Source: UBA1046 sp050945515 (GTDB lineage Bacteria > Bacillota > Clostridia > Saccharofermentanales > DTU023). From it: DNA of 14,356 nt. The stretch lies in contig JBMNTB010000037.1 in the NCBI GenBank assembly GCA_050945515.1, forward strand, positions 1 to 14,356, given 5' to 3'. This document shows positions 1 to 6,964 of the stretch, in pieces. A model generated the notes under the pieces. That model did no database searches and had not been told where the DNA came from. It saw nothing but the letters and a program-made list of their open reading frames with translations. Positions within the stretch are counted from its first letter, which is position 1. Every line of letters starts with the position of its first letter. Made by a program: the position numbers and the translations under genes.

Positions 1-1
1 T

Positions 2-1360
2 TTTAATCAGCGCCAGCGCAAAGAGGCATACAGAAAAGAGTTAGTTCAGACCTTGATTACCGCTGCCGCCGTCTTTGTTGTTTTGGCCAGTATTTGCGGC
101 AGTATTATCAGCAATAATATTTCTGCCCGAATCAGAAGCAGCAAACGGGCGATCGGAACCATTCGCGCGGTCGGCGCGCCCAGGAATATGGTCTGGAAGT
201 CATTTTTCTATCAGATACTGGGTTTCTTCCTGATAGGTACTATATTGGGGCTGATTTTAGGCACGGCAGTGCTGATTTATCTCTATCAAAAATATGAAGC
301 CGCATTCTCACCCTGGCCGCTGCTTTTGCCCCTGGCTTTTATCGCTATTTTATTGTCACTAGTCTCATTAGGGGCATATCGGAAAGTTAGTCGAATTATG
401 AAGCGATCTATTGTGCAGAATATCCGTGAATTTGTAATTATTGTCGGTCTACTGTTGTTACCGGCTCTGCTACTGGTGCCCGGCAAAAATGTCCAGGCGA
501 AAACCAAGGCTCCGCCCCGACTTATGATCGAGGATTTTCAGATTGAAAAAGAAGACGGCGGAGAATTGTTGCCCGGAGACGAAGTCACTTTGCGCATTTT
601 ATTGAAGAATATGCAACCGGGGCTGAAAGCCAAAAATATCGCCATCACTTTCCAGACTGAGGATAATACCGTCATACCGCTTGATAGCAGTTCATATTAT
701 ATTGACAGCATTTCCGCCTGGAATGAATATGAATGGGTGCTCCCGGCCAAGATTCCGGAGACTGCTGTTCCGGGCCTGCATGCGGTGAGTTTCTCCTGGG
801 ACTATCAGGACCCTCAAGGAAACACATACAACGGTTCTCAGACTTTCCATCTGGAGCTGGGGCAAGAGCTGCGCCTGGAATATGATGATCTGATCTATAC
901 CAATAGAATAATTCAGGGTGAAGTGCTGGATTTCTCGTTGAATATTATGAATCTGGGCAAGGGCTCTATCAATAATGTCCTGCTCCGGACGAAGATCGCC
1001 GGCTTGTCCGAGGGTATCAGCTCATTGGTGGGAACAATCGGGCCCGGCCAAAGTAACAAGGGTACGCTGAGCGTTTATATCAAACCCGAGCAGGAAGTCA
1101 AAACCTATAGCGGAACAATTTTACTCAGTTATGAAGACGAGAGAGGCAGGTCTTACTTACAAGAGTTGCCGGTAAAACTGGAAGTACAAAAAAAGGTGGA
1201 ATTTACTCCGAGTGAAAAGACTGAGCAACAAGCGGAACCCGCTTTCCCTTATGATTGGGTGATCGGACTGGGCTCTGTGATCCTGATTTTGCTCATTATC
1301 GTGATCATTCAGGCAGTGAGAATCAGGAAATACAGAGCTGCCGAAGAGGCCAGGCTATGA
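2..1360 (+). CDS. ABC transporter permease (FtsX/MacB type), 3' part, fused to extracellular beta-domains
   Basis: The reading frame is open to the left edge, so the gene starts outside the window; 452 codons are visible. Residues are numbered from the codon at position 2. Residues 1-143 look like the C-terminal membrane module of an FtsX-like permease: a helix at about 18-40, a basic loop ending in AIGTIRAVGAP (the typical FtsX coupling segment), then helices at about 67-95 and 105-125. Such permeases work with a separate ATPase in export or envelope processes. Where most FtsX proteins end, this one continues with a hydrophobic stretch (about 145-159) resembling a signal peptide (a possible cleavage site after VQA). 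Next comes a region of about 230 residues rich in beta-strand patterns, apparently two CARDB/NEW3-like (COG1361-type) domains, then a last helix (about 418-438) and a short basic tail. The TTG at 53 is not a credible start because it would cut into the first helix. The permease call is firm; the domain names of the extracellular part are tentative. The substrate is unknown. Confidence 0.75.
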   Translation, partial: FNQRQRKEAYRKELVQTLITAAAVFVVLASICGSIISNNISARIRSSKRAIGTIRAVGAPRNMVWKSFFYQILGFFLIGTILGLILGTAVLIYLYQKYEAAFSPWPLLLPLAFIAILLSLVSLGAYRKVSRIMKRSIVQNIREFVIIVGLLLLPALLLVPGKNVQAKTKAPPRLMIEDFQIEKEDGGELLPGDEVTLRILLKNMQPGLKAKNIAITFQTEDNTVIPLDSSSYYIDSISAWNEYEWVLPAKIPETAVPGLHAVSFSWDYQDPQGNTYNGSQTFHLELGQELRLEYDDLIYTNRIIQGEVLDFSLNIMNLGKGSINNVLLRTKIAGLSEGISSLVGTIGPGQSNKGTLSVYIKPEQEVKTYSGTILLSYEDERGRSYLQELPVKLEVQKKVEFTPSEKTEQQAEPAFPYDWVIGLGSVILILLIIVIIQAVRIRKYRAAEEARL

Positions 1361-1363
1361 TGT

Positions 1364-2368
1364 TTACACAATGGGGTTGGCAGGGGCAGCGACGGTGACC
1401 CTGATCAGGACGGGGATCAAGCGTTCAACCAGGGCAAAGAGGGCAGAGAACAGTATCATGGTGAAGACCAGCAGGCGCAACTGCATATTGCCGCTCAGTT
1501 TGTAGGTGTAGACCAGGGTGCGGATGTGGACATAGATGGCAAAGAAGAAGCCGGAGATAACCACGGCCAGGCTGGTCATGGGTATGGCCGAGACGCTGCC
1601 CAGGGCCAGGAGAACAAAGAGTAGCAGATAGATGTAGGCAGAACGGCTGCGACGCAAGACATCCAGATAGGTTACAGGCAGCTTGGCCAGCAATTTGAGC
1701 AGGAGCCAGATTAGGAATACTTCCATCAGGCAGAGAAAGAGGGAAATCAATAAGGAGTAGAGCAGAAGTCGGCTGATCTCAGGGCTGGCAATGCCAGCAT
1801 GGAATAGGGACAGCGAATGGGCGATACGATAATAGAAAAAAGCAAACCAGAGCATGAGGAAGATCAGATTCAGAGCCAGCGGCACGGGTGCAATCCGATT
1901 GCGCTTGGGATTCAGGGCTTCGGTTCTGATCTTGTCTGCCGGAGCGGTAATCCAACCGGCGATGCCGAAAATAGCGCCGGGCACAGAAGTAGCGGAAGCG
2001 CCGTCCGGCCAGGCTCTTCTCCTGTGCAGGCGGCTGAACAGGTTGCCAAAGCCGAAGCGTCTGCGGTTGCTGTCGTTGTTTTGCCGGCTGTAGCTGTACG
2101 GATCCTGCTGACTGTAACCACCGGTGCTACTTTGACCGGAGCCTGACGAGTAACGGCCGCTCTGCCGGGAGCTATCAGAGGAGCTGTTCTGCTGAGACTG
2201 GCTGCTTTGATAGCTGCTTTGCTGATTTGGTCCTGAGCTGTGACTTTCAGACCGGCTGTCGGACTGCTCGGAGTCGGCAGTTGTATAATTATTGTAGGCC
2301 TGCTCACGACAGCGGCATTTTTCTTCAGCGCCCAGTTCTTTGCCGCAATAGAAACAATATCTTGCCAT
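1364..2368 (-). CDS. Zinc-ribbon and Yip1-like integral membrane protein
   Basis: This is a 334-residue protein. Residues 5-20 hold a short zinc ribbon (Cys5, Cys8, Cys18, Cys20; CxxC then CxC). Residues about 28-103 are a low-complexity linker dominated by Ser, Gln, Asn and Gly, followed by a basic patch. From about residue 160 to the end there are about five hydrophobic helices in the arrangement seen in Yip1-family proteins, with a proline after the fourth-helix loop. The function of bacterial zinc-ribbon/Yip1 proteins is not established; they are presumed membrane scaffolds or regulators. The ATG is preceded by GAAAGG about 6 nt upstream on the minus strand, which supports this start. The gene is convergent with the permease (3 bp between stop codons) and divergent from the acyltransferase. 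Alternative frames through the linker are long only because of its skewed codons and are not believed. The architecture is clear; the family name is moderately sure. Confidence 0.72.
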   Translation of the reverse strand: MARYCFYCGKELGAEEKCRCREQAYNNYTTADSEQSDSRSESHSSGPNQQSSYQSSQSQQNSSSDSSRQSGRYSSGSGQSSTGGYSQQDPYSYSRQNNDSNRRRFGFGNLFSRLHRRRAWPDGASATSVPGAIFGIAGWITAPADKIRTEALNPKRNRIAPVPLALNLIFLMLWFAFFYYRIAHSLSLFHAGIASPEISRLLLYSLLISLFLCLMEVFLIWLLLKLLAKLPVTYLDVLRRSRSAYIYLLLFVLLALGSVSAIPMTSLAVVISGFFFAIYVHIRTLVYTYKLSGNMQLRLLVFTMILFSALFALVERLIPVLIRVTVAAPANPIV

Positions 2369-2392
2369 AAAGTCCCTTTCTTCTGTCCAGGA

Positions 2393-2398
2393 ATTATA
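2393..2398 (-). promoter_or_regulatory. Possible -10 element for the zinc-ribbon/Yip1 gene
   Basis: A perfect TATAAT on the minus strand lies 25 bp upstream of the ATG at 2368. No good -35 box is found at the normal distance; a TTGTCA (2424-2429, minus strand) lies 25 bp away, too far for a standard promoter. This AT-rich 100-bp gap (2369-2469) must serve both divergent genes. No convincing plus-strand promoter for the acyltransferase was picked out. Confidence 0.25.
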
Positions 2399-2469
2399 TT
2401 AACCTTAATTGTGGTATAAATTGTGACAAGATTACGAAATTAGACTTGAACCATGTGGAGGATATTGGC

Positions 2470-3756
2470 ATGTCAGCGGGCAATAAGACTCAGAAAACTG
2501 ATTATAACAGCGTCGGTAAAACGTCAAAAGCCATGAGAACTGATAATAACGTTCAGAAAGATGTTGTCAAGGCGCCCAATGCTCTGGTCTATGGTGCAGC
2601 CTATATAGTGTGCTGGCTTATATCCAAAATTCTGTTCAGAGCCAGTTATCGCAGGACCCGCAATTTCAGACGACATAAGGAAGCTATGATCATAATCGGC
2701 AACCATGGCAGTTATCTGGATGCTCCCTTGGCAATTGTCGGTGCAGGTTGGAAGCGGATGCACTTCGTAGGAGGAGACTTCATCTATAACAAAAAGACGC
2801 AAAAATTTCTCGATTATCTGAGAGTCATTCCTAAGAAGCAGTTTCAACCTGATGTCAGGACTGTGCTACTGCTAATCAGGGCGTTGCAAAGGGGTAGAAA
2901 AATTATGATCTTTCCCGAGGGTCAGCGCTCGGTCAATGGGGATCCCAACTATCTTGATCCACAGTTCTCCCGTCTGGTCAAAAGAGCCGGTGTAGCAGTA
3001 GGTGCAGTAATATTCCGAGGTGCTTATCTGGCTTGGCCGCGCTGGTCGACGGCCTTTGTCAGACCGGGCAAAGTGGTTGTCAGCAGCGATGTTATCTTAA
3101 CGGCTGAGGAAGTCAAGCAAATGACTGCTGAGGAAATCCACCTCAAAGTTAAAGACGCACTTAATGTCTCCGACTATGATTTTCAACTGTCACGTAAAAA
3201 GCCGGGTAAGTATTTGACTCGCAGACCGGCAGATGGTTTGGAAAACATTTTACATCATTGTCCCGCTTGCGGCCAAATGCAGGCGATAGAAAGTACGGGG
3301 CGGACGCTAGCCTGTCGTCATTGCGGCTGGGAACTGCGGCTCGGACTGGACGGCTTCTTTGTTCCCGGCGGGCCGACCGGGACACCGTTTTTCGATCGGC
3401 CCAGCAGCTGGCATAAGTGGCAGCAAGAACAGTTGGCGGTTTTATTTGCCGCTAAGCCCGATACAATTCTGACTTTTGCCGCCCATGTTTTTAACCGGGA
3501 AGATCAACAAGCGACGCCCGCTGTGGCAGGCACGATTTCGCTTGATCAGACCAAACTCTGGTTTACGCCCGCGGCCGGACAGGAAATTCCGGCAGATGAG
3601 TTGAGCTTCCCTCGCAGCGGACAGACCGGTCTTTATGCAAGCTATGGCAAGAATTTCCGCCAGGCCAACCGGTCCGGTACCTGGGTTTTCAGCCCTGAAG
3701 TCAAATCGGTGCCAATAATTGTTCACGATTGGCTGATGACGGACAAAAGCCTCTAG
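2470..3756 (+). CDS. plsC: 1-acyl-glycerol-3-phosphate acyltransferase (PlsC-like) with C-terminal zinc ribbon
   Basis: This is a 428-residue protein from ATG 2470, chosen because GGAGG (2457-2461) sits 8 nt upstream; the in-frame TTG at 2446 has no such site. It belongs to the LPLAT/PlsC family, which transfers an acyl chain to lysophosphatidate in membrane phospholipid synthesis. Motif I is HGSYLD (His79, Asp84; HX4D), motif III is FPEGQRS (148-154), and a hydrophobic segment at 37-55 probably anchors it to the membrane. After the acyltransferase domain (ending about 235) comes a zinc ribbon with Cys264, Cys267, Cys282 and Cys285 (CPAC and CRHC), then about 140 residues that I do not recognise. 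Plain PlsC proteins are about 200-250 residues, so this is a long variant. The catalytic family is sure; the substrate and the use of the symbol plsC are inferred. It appears to be transcribed alone, ending at the hairpin at 3800-3829. Confidence 0.82.
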   Translation: MSAGNKTQKTDYNSVGKTSKAMRTDNNVQKDVVKAPNALVYGAAYIVCWLISKILFRASYRRTRNFRRHKEAMIIIGNHGSYLDAPLAIVGAGWKRMHFVGGDFIYNKKTQKFLDYLRVIPKKQFQPDVRTVLLLIRALQRGRKIMIFPEGQRSVNGDPNYLDPQFSRLVKRAGVAVGAVIFRGAYLAWPRWSTAFVRPGKVVVSSDVILTAEEVKQMTAEEIHLKVKDALNVSDYDFQLSRKKPGKYLTRRPADGLENILHHCPACGQMQAIESTGRTLACRHCGWELRLGLDGFFVPGGPTGTPFFDRPSSWHKWQQEQLAVLFAAKPDTILTFAAHVFNREDQQATPAVAGTISLDQTKLWFTPAAGQEIPADELSFPRSGQTGLYASYGKNFRQANRSGTWVFSPEVKSVPIIVHDWLMTDKSL

Positions 3757-3799
3757 ACTTTTTCTAGACTTAGTATGGATATCCCTCAGTTCATCTTCA

Positions 3800-3840
3800 G
3801 GCCTGAGACGTTCTGAGATTTCTCGGGCCCTTGTGTGTTA
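3800..3840 (+). terminator. Probable Rho-independent terminator after the acyltransferase gene
   Basis: GGCCTGAGA (3800-3808) pairs with TCTCGGGCC (3821-3829) as a 9-bp stem with one G-U pair and a 12-nt loop. It is followed by a T-rich but interrupted tail (CTTGTGTGTT). It lies 44 bp after the acyltransferase stop and before the ATPase operon leader, the place expected for a terminator. The imperfect U-tract and large loop make it only moderately sure. Confidence 0.5.
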
Positions 3841-3868
3841 CTTAATGACAATATTTGCGGCTGATTGG

Positions 3869-3896
3869 TTGTTTCTTGTTTAATATATCTTATATT
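3869..3896 (+). promoter_or_regulatory. Alternative upstream promoter candidate for the V-ATPase operon
   Basis: TTGTTT (3869-3874) and TATATT (3891-3896) are separated by 16 bp, a fair match to a sigma-70/SigA type promoter. It would give a leader of about 150 nt before the first ATPase gene. It competes with the extended -10 site at 3939-3947, and the two could act in tandem. Confidence 0.3.
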
Positions 3897-3938
3897 GACT
3901 CAAATAAGTTCATAATGAATCACAAACTCTCAGTTATA

Positions 3939-3947
3939 TGGTAGAAT
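3939..3947 (+). promoter_or_regulatory. Extended -10 promoter candidate for the V-ATPase operon
   Basis: TGGTAGAAT matches an extended -10 element (TGn plus TAGAAT, five of six against TATAAT). The -35 position is poor, which extended -10 promoters tolerate. Predicted transcription would begin about 3954 and leave a leader of about 100 nt before the GTG at 4055. The site lies between the upstream terminator and the operon. Confidence 0.4.
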
Positions 3948-3954
3948 AGCGGTT

Positions 3955-3985
3955 ACTCAGAATCTTCTGAATCTATACTCTGAAT
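3955..3985 (+). repeat. Short direct and inverted repeats at the predicted operon transcription start
   Basis: ACTCAGAAT (3955-3963) recurs as ACTCTGAAT (3977-3985) with one mismatch and a 22-bp offset, about two helical turns. A third related copy, TCTGAAT, lies at 3966-3972. TCAGA (3957-3961) and TCTGA (3966-3970) can also form a small 5-bp hairpin. The position just downstream of the -10 box would suit an operator or a leader structure, but no known regulator motif is recognised. The rest of the gene-free stretch 3757-4054 shows only the terminator and promoter candidates listed. Confidence 0.3.
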
Positions 3986-4054
3986 TGATTTTGTGTCAAG
4001 GAACGGCAGACTTGATCTGACAGCTTTTGACCCGGGAGAAGTGGAGGAAGCAAA

Positions 4055-4375
4055 GTGGCCTCAGAACAGTTTTTGGAAGCAATTAAACAAGCCGAGGCGG
4101 AGGCAGAAACGATCATTGCTGATGCTGAGCATAAAGCCTCCGAGATCAATAGTGAAGCCCTGCGCAGAGCGGATGAGATTATTGCCGCTGCCGGCGCAAA
4201 GGCCGGAGCTGAGCGGCAGGAAGAGCTGTCTCAAGCTGAAGCTGCATATAGATCTATGATGGAACAGCTGGAACGGGATCGCCAGTCCGCCAGGGCTGAT
4301 CTGCCGGCGGGGTTGAAAGCCGAAGCTGTTGCTGAATTGTCAGAAAGGATCGTGAATCTCATTGGCAATCGTTGA
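4055..4375 (+). CDS. ntpF: V/A-type ATPase subunit G/H (peripheral stalk)
   Basis: This 106-residue protein is almost entirely charged, Ala-rich helix with heptad-like spacing (repeats of EAEAE, ADE and AGA type), as expected for the coiled-coil subunit that pairs with subunit E to form the peripheral stalks holding the A3B3 head against the membrane stator. The start is GTG at 4055, set by GGAGG (4043-4047) 7 nt upstream. It is the first gene of the ATPase operon and overlaps the start of ntpI by 14 bp. In Enterococcus hirae nomenclature the equivalent subunit is NtpF; other schemes call it subunit G or H (AtpH/AhaH). Sequence similarity in this family is low, so the call rests on length, coiled-coil character and operon position. 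Confidence 0.8.
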   Translation: MASEQFLEAIKQAEAEAETIIADAEHKASEINSEALRRADEIIAAAGAKAGAERQEELSQAEAAYRSMMEQLERDRQSARADLPAGLKAEAVAELSERIVNLIGNR

Positions 4376-6347
4376 GATGGACAAAATAACGGTTGTTGGC
4401 CTAGCGTCTGACCGGGATGCCGTCCTAGATACCTTGATGCGTACCGGTGTGCTCGAGATTATATCCCGTGAGGACGAGGCCGAGCCGGTTTCTAATGCGG
4501 ACAGGGTAGAGCTGGAGCAGCGTCTGAACCGCCTGGAACAGGCTATTCTACAGATGGACAGGCGTTTCCCGCCTCAGAAAGGCAGCCTATTTAAGAGCAA
4601 GGTTGATATCAGCGAGAGCGAGTTCATGGTTTCGGCAGCGGCCGAGACCGAGACACTGGAACAACTGGAGCGGTGGGAGAAACTTGTCTCCACGGAAGCC
4701 GGTCGCAAACAGGATCTGATCTCTCTGCAGGAGGGCTATGATCAGATTTCCTACTGGCAGGATCTGGATCTAAATCTCTCGGTGTCCGGTACGCAAAGAA
4801 CAGAGATCATCTATGGTATTTTCTCCGATCTGATTGAACTCGAAAGACTGGAAGCACAGCTGGCAGAAGATGCTCCTGAAACTCAGATTATAAGATTGCG
4901 TACCGTTGAGACGGGAGTTCTGGCTGCGGTTATTATGCTGCGGGAAGATGCCGCCCACACCAGATTGCTGATTCAAGCTGCCGATTTCCATGCTGTACCG
5001 GCAGCGCTTCGAACTGATAGACCGAATAAGATTATTTCCGCTCTGCAGAGCCGAATCGGTGATACGGAAACAGAAATAAACCATTTATTTGAACAAATGT
5101 CCCAGCTGGCAGAAAAACGCTCGTCTTTCTGGCTGTTGGAAGATTATTATCGTGTCATTCTGGAGCGGGACACGGCAGCAGCCGACCTCTCAAGATCTGC
5201 TTCTACATTTTGGCTCAGGGGATGGGTGCCGCACGAACAAGCGGCCGACCTGATCAAAACACTGCAGGCTGAGCATGATGTTGCGATTTCCTGCGTAGCC
5301 GGCCAGAGGTCAGAAAACTATCCGATCAAATTGAAAAACAATCCTCTGAACCGGAATTTCGAGATTATTTTGGCCATGTTCGGTGCTCCCAATGCGGAAG
5401 AAGCAGATCCCACACCAGTGATGGCGCCGTTCTATATGCTTCTATTCGGCATGATGTTGTCAGATGTCGGCTATGGGCTTGCTCTGGTTGGCCTGTGCGC
5501 TTTGCTGCTGTGGAAATTCAAAGTTAAAGGCGAATTACAGGAAATGACGAAGATGCTCTTTATCAGCGGCATTTCTTCGGTAGCCTGGGGAGCTGTCTTC
5601 GGCGGTTTCTTTGGCGATCTGCTGACAGTTGTGTCTGAAGGCCGCATTAATTTCCCTGCCCTCTGGTTTGATCCGATGTCGGATGCCATGAAGCTTATGA
5701 TCTTCAGCATGCTGTTCGGCGTAGTGCATCTGTTCTTCGGTATGGGTTTGCAGATCAAGAATGCGCATCTGCAGGGTAATCTGATAGACGGCTTATTGGA
5801 TGTAGTACCTTGGTACATGATTGTCGGCGGACTGCTACTCTACGCCGGCGGCACAACCGGAGCCTTGGGCGCAGCTTCAGACATCAGCAGCAGTATCGGC
5901 ATTTATCTGGCACTGGCCGGTGCAGCTGTCGTGGTTTTGTTCGGCGGACGGGAAGCTAAAAACCCGATCGTTCGCCTGTTCAAAGGGATTGTATCCTTAT
6001 ACGATGTGACCGGTTTTCTTGGAGATATTTTGTCATATACGCGTATTCTGGCCTTGGTGCTGGCTACCAGTGTCATTGCTATTGTTGTGAATAAATTAGG
6101 CTTCCTGCTTGGTCCCACTCCGATCGGCTATATTATGTTTATTCTGGTCGGCCTGCTGGGGCATACTTTGAACCTGGCCTTGTCCGGTTTGTCCGCTTAC
6201 GTCCATGCCAGCCGTCTCCAATATGTCGAGATGTTTGGCAAATTCTTTGAGGGCGGTGGGCAGTTCTTTAAACCGCTGCGGCGCAAAACCAAATATTACA
6301 GGATTCAGAATAAAGCGGAGCAAGAACGGCAGCAGGGGGCTGCTTAG
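4362..6347 (+). CDS. ntpI: V/A-type ATPase subunit I (membrane stator, a-subunit equivalent)
   Basis: This 661-residue protein has an N-terminal cytoplasmic half of alternating coiled coil and globular lobes (to about residue 340), which anchors the peripheral stalks, and a C-terminal half with about seven to eight membrane helices that forms the ion half-channels against the K ring. The family hallmark PTPVMAPFYMLLFGMMLSDV marks the first membrane helix. SYTRILAL contains Arg561, the equivalent of the essential arginine that faces the rotor carboxylate. I chose the TTG start at 4362 rather than ATG 4377 because the resulting MAIVEMDKIT matches the usual N-terminus of the family. AAAGG about 13 nt upstream is a weak, distant ribosome site, so translation is probably coupled to the upstream gene it overlaps. 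Length is normal for the family. Confidence 0.95.
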   Translation: MAIVEMDKITVVGLASDRDAVLDTLMRTGVLEIISREDEAEPVSNADRVELEQRLNRLEQAILQMDRRFPPQKGSLFKSKVDISESEFMVSAAAETETLEQLERWEKLVSTEAGRKQDLISLQEGYDQISYWQDLDLNLSVSGTQRTEIIYGIFSDLIELERLEAQLAEDAPETQIIRLRTVETGVLAAVIMLREDAAHTRLLIQAADFHAVPAALRTDRPNKIISALQSRIGDTETEINHLFEQMSQLAEKRSSFWLLEDYYRVILERDTAAADLSRSASTFWLRGWVPHEQAADLIKTLQAEHDVAISCVAGQRSENYPIKLKNNPLNRNFEIILAMFGAPNAEEADPTPVMAPFYMLLFGMMLSDVGYGLALVGLCALLLWKFKVKGELQEMTKMLFISGISSVAWGAVFGGFFGDLLTVVSEGRINFPALWFDPMSDAMKLMIFSMLFGVVHLFFGMGLQIKNAHLQGNLIDGLLDVVPWYMIVGGLLLYAGGTTGALGAASDISSSIGIYLALAGAAVVVLFGGREAKNPIVRLFKGIVSLYDVTGFLGDILSYTRILALVLATSVIAIVVNKLGFLLGPTPIGYIMFILVGLLGHTLNLALSGLSAYVHASRLQYVEMFGKFFEGGGQFFKPLRRKTKYYRIQNKAEQERQQGAA

Positions 6348-6406
6348 CGGTCAGCCGCCTGAGGGCGATAATTTGCGTCCGGATTGCGGTGACAATAAAT
6401 AATAAT

Positions 6407-6422
6407 CAGCGCCGAGACGCTG
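6407..6422 (+). other. Small hairpin in the ntpI-ntpK gap
   Basis: CAGCG (6407-6411) pairs with CGCTG (6418-6422) around a 6-nt loop, followed by TAAATAATTTT. The stem is too short for a confident terminator; at most it could attenuate a fraction of transcripts before ntpK. Confidence 0.3.
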
Positions 6423-6439
6423 TAAATAATTTTAGCAAA

Positions 6440-6459
6440 GATCCGGCGGAAGCCGGATT
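6440..6459 (+). other. GNRA-capped hairpin just upstream of ntpK
   Basis: ATCCGGC (6441-6447) and GCCGGAT (6452-6458) form a perfect 7-bp stem closed by a GGAA tetraloop, with an extra G-U pair possible at 6440/6459. No U-tract follows, so it is not a terminator. It lies about 26 nt before the ntpK start codon and 15 nt before its ribosome binding site. It fits an mRNA-stabilising or processing element that could raise expression of the multi-copy rotor subunit; that role is inferred. Confidence 0.5.
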
Positions 6460-6484
6460 GAGAAAGACATAGATGGAGGAAATT

Positions 6485-6964
6485 ATGAGTTTTGCAGAAT
6501 TGATCGGACCGGGACTTACTTTGTTGGGCGCCAGTTTAGCTGCTGCTCTACCCGGCATAGGATCCGCCAAGGCCGTAGGTAGTGTAGGCGAAGTTGCCGC
6601 CGGTGTTCTGTCGGAAGATCCCGACAAATTTGGTAAAATGCTGATTTTGCAGGCCTTGCCCGGCACACAGGGTATCTACGGACTTTTGAGCTGGTTCATG
6701 ATTATGAGCTCATCCGGTCTCTTGGCTGGCAATTATGCTATCAGCTGGCAGACCGGTCTCCTGTATTTCCTGGCAGCGATGCCTATCACCCTTGTTGGCT
6801 ACTTCTCCGCCATATATCAGGGGAAAGTTTCCGAAGCGGGTATTGCGCTGGTTGCACAAAGACCGGATCAACAGGCCAAAGGTATTATTCTGGCCGCCAT
6901 GGTTGAGACTTATGCGATTCTTGCCCTGTTGGCCACCGTACTTGCAGTGCTCAATATCAAATGA
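6485..6964 (+). CDS. ntpK: V/A-type ATPase subunit K (rotor ring proteolipid, Na+-binding type)
   Basis: This is a 159-residue, four-helix proteolipid made of two duplicated helical hairpins, forming the membrane rotor ring. The start is ATG 6485, placed 5 nt after GGAGG (6475-6479); the in-frame ATG at 6473 precedes that site and is rejected. The ion carboxylate is Glu141 in MVETYAIL (codon 6905-6907). The other residues that bind Na+ in the Enterococcus hirae NtpK ring are also present by position: Leu58, Thr61, Gln62 and Tyr65 in LPGTQGIY, and Gln112 in YQGKV. The protein is therefore predicted to carry Na+ rather than H+. Only one carboxylate exists per four helices, as in other V-type rings. 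Its stop overlaps the ntpE start (ATGA at 6961-6964). The family call is certain; the ion choice is a strong inference. Confidence 0.96.
   Translation: MSFAELIGPGLTLLGASLAAALPGIGSAKAVGSVGEVAAGVLSEDPDKFGKMLILQALPGTQGIYGLLSWFMIMSSSGLLAGNYAISWQTGLLYFLAAMPITLVGYFSAIYQGKVSEAGIALVAQRPDQQAKGIILAAMVETYAILALLATVLAVLNIK

Noticed and set aside
1817..2307. Long overlapping open frames on both strands through the linker of the zinc-ribbon/Yip1 gene
   Set aside because: They arise from the repetitive Ser/Gln codons read in other frames. They lack ribosome sites and protein-like composition, and the minus-strand gene explains the region.
3993..4259. An open frame starting in the ATPase leader and running through the G/H subunit gene in another frame
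   Set aside because: It has no ribosome site and a basic, random-looking product; the overlapping coiled-coil gene has a strong site and the expected operon position.
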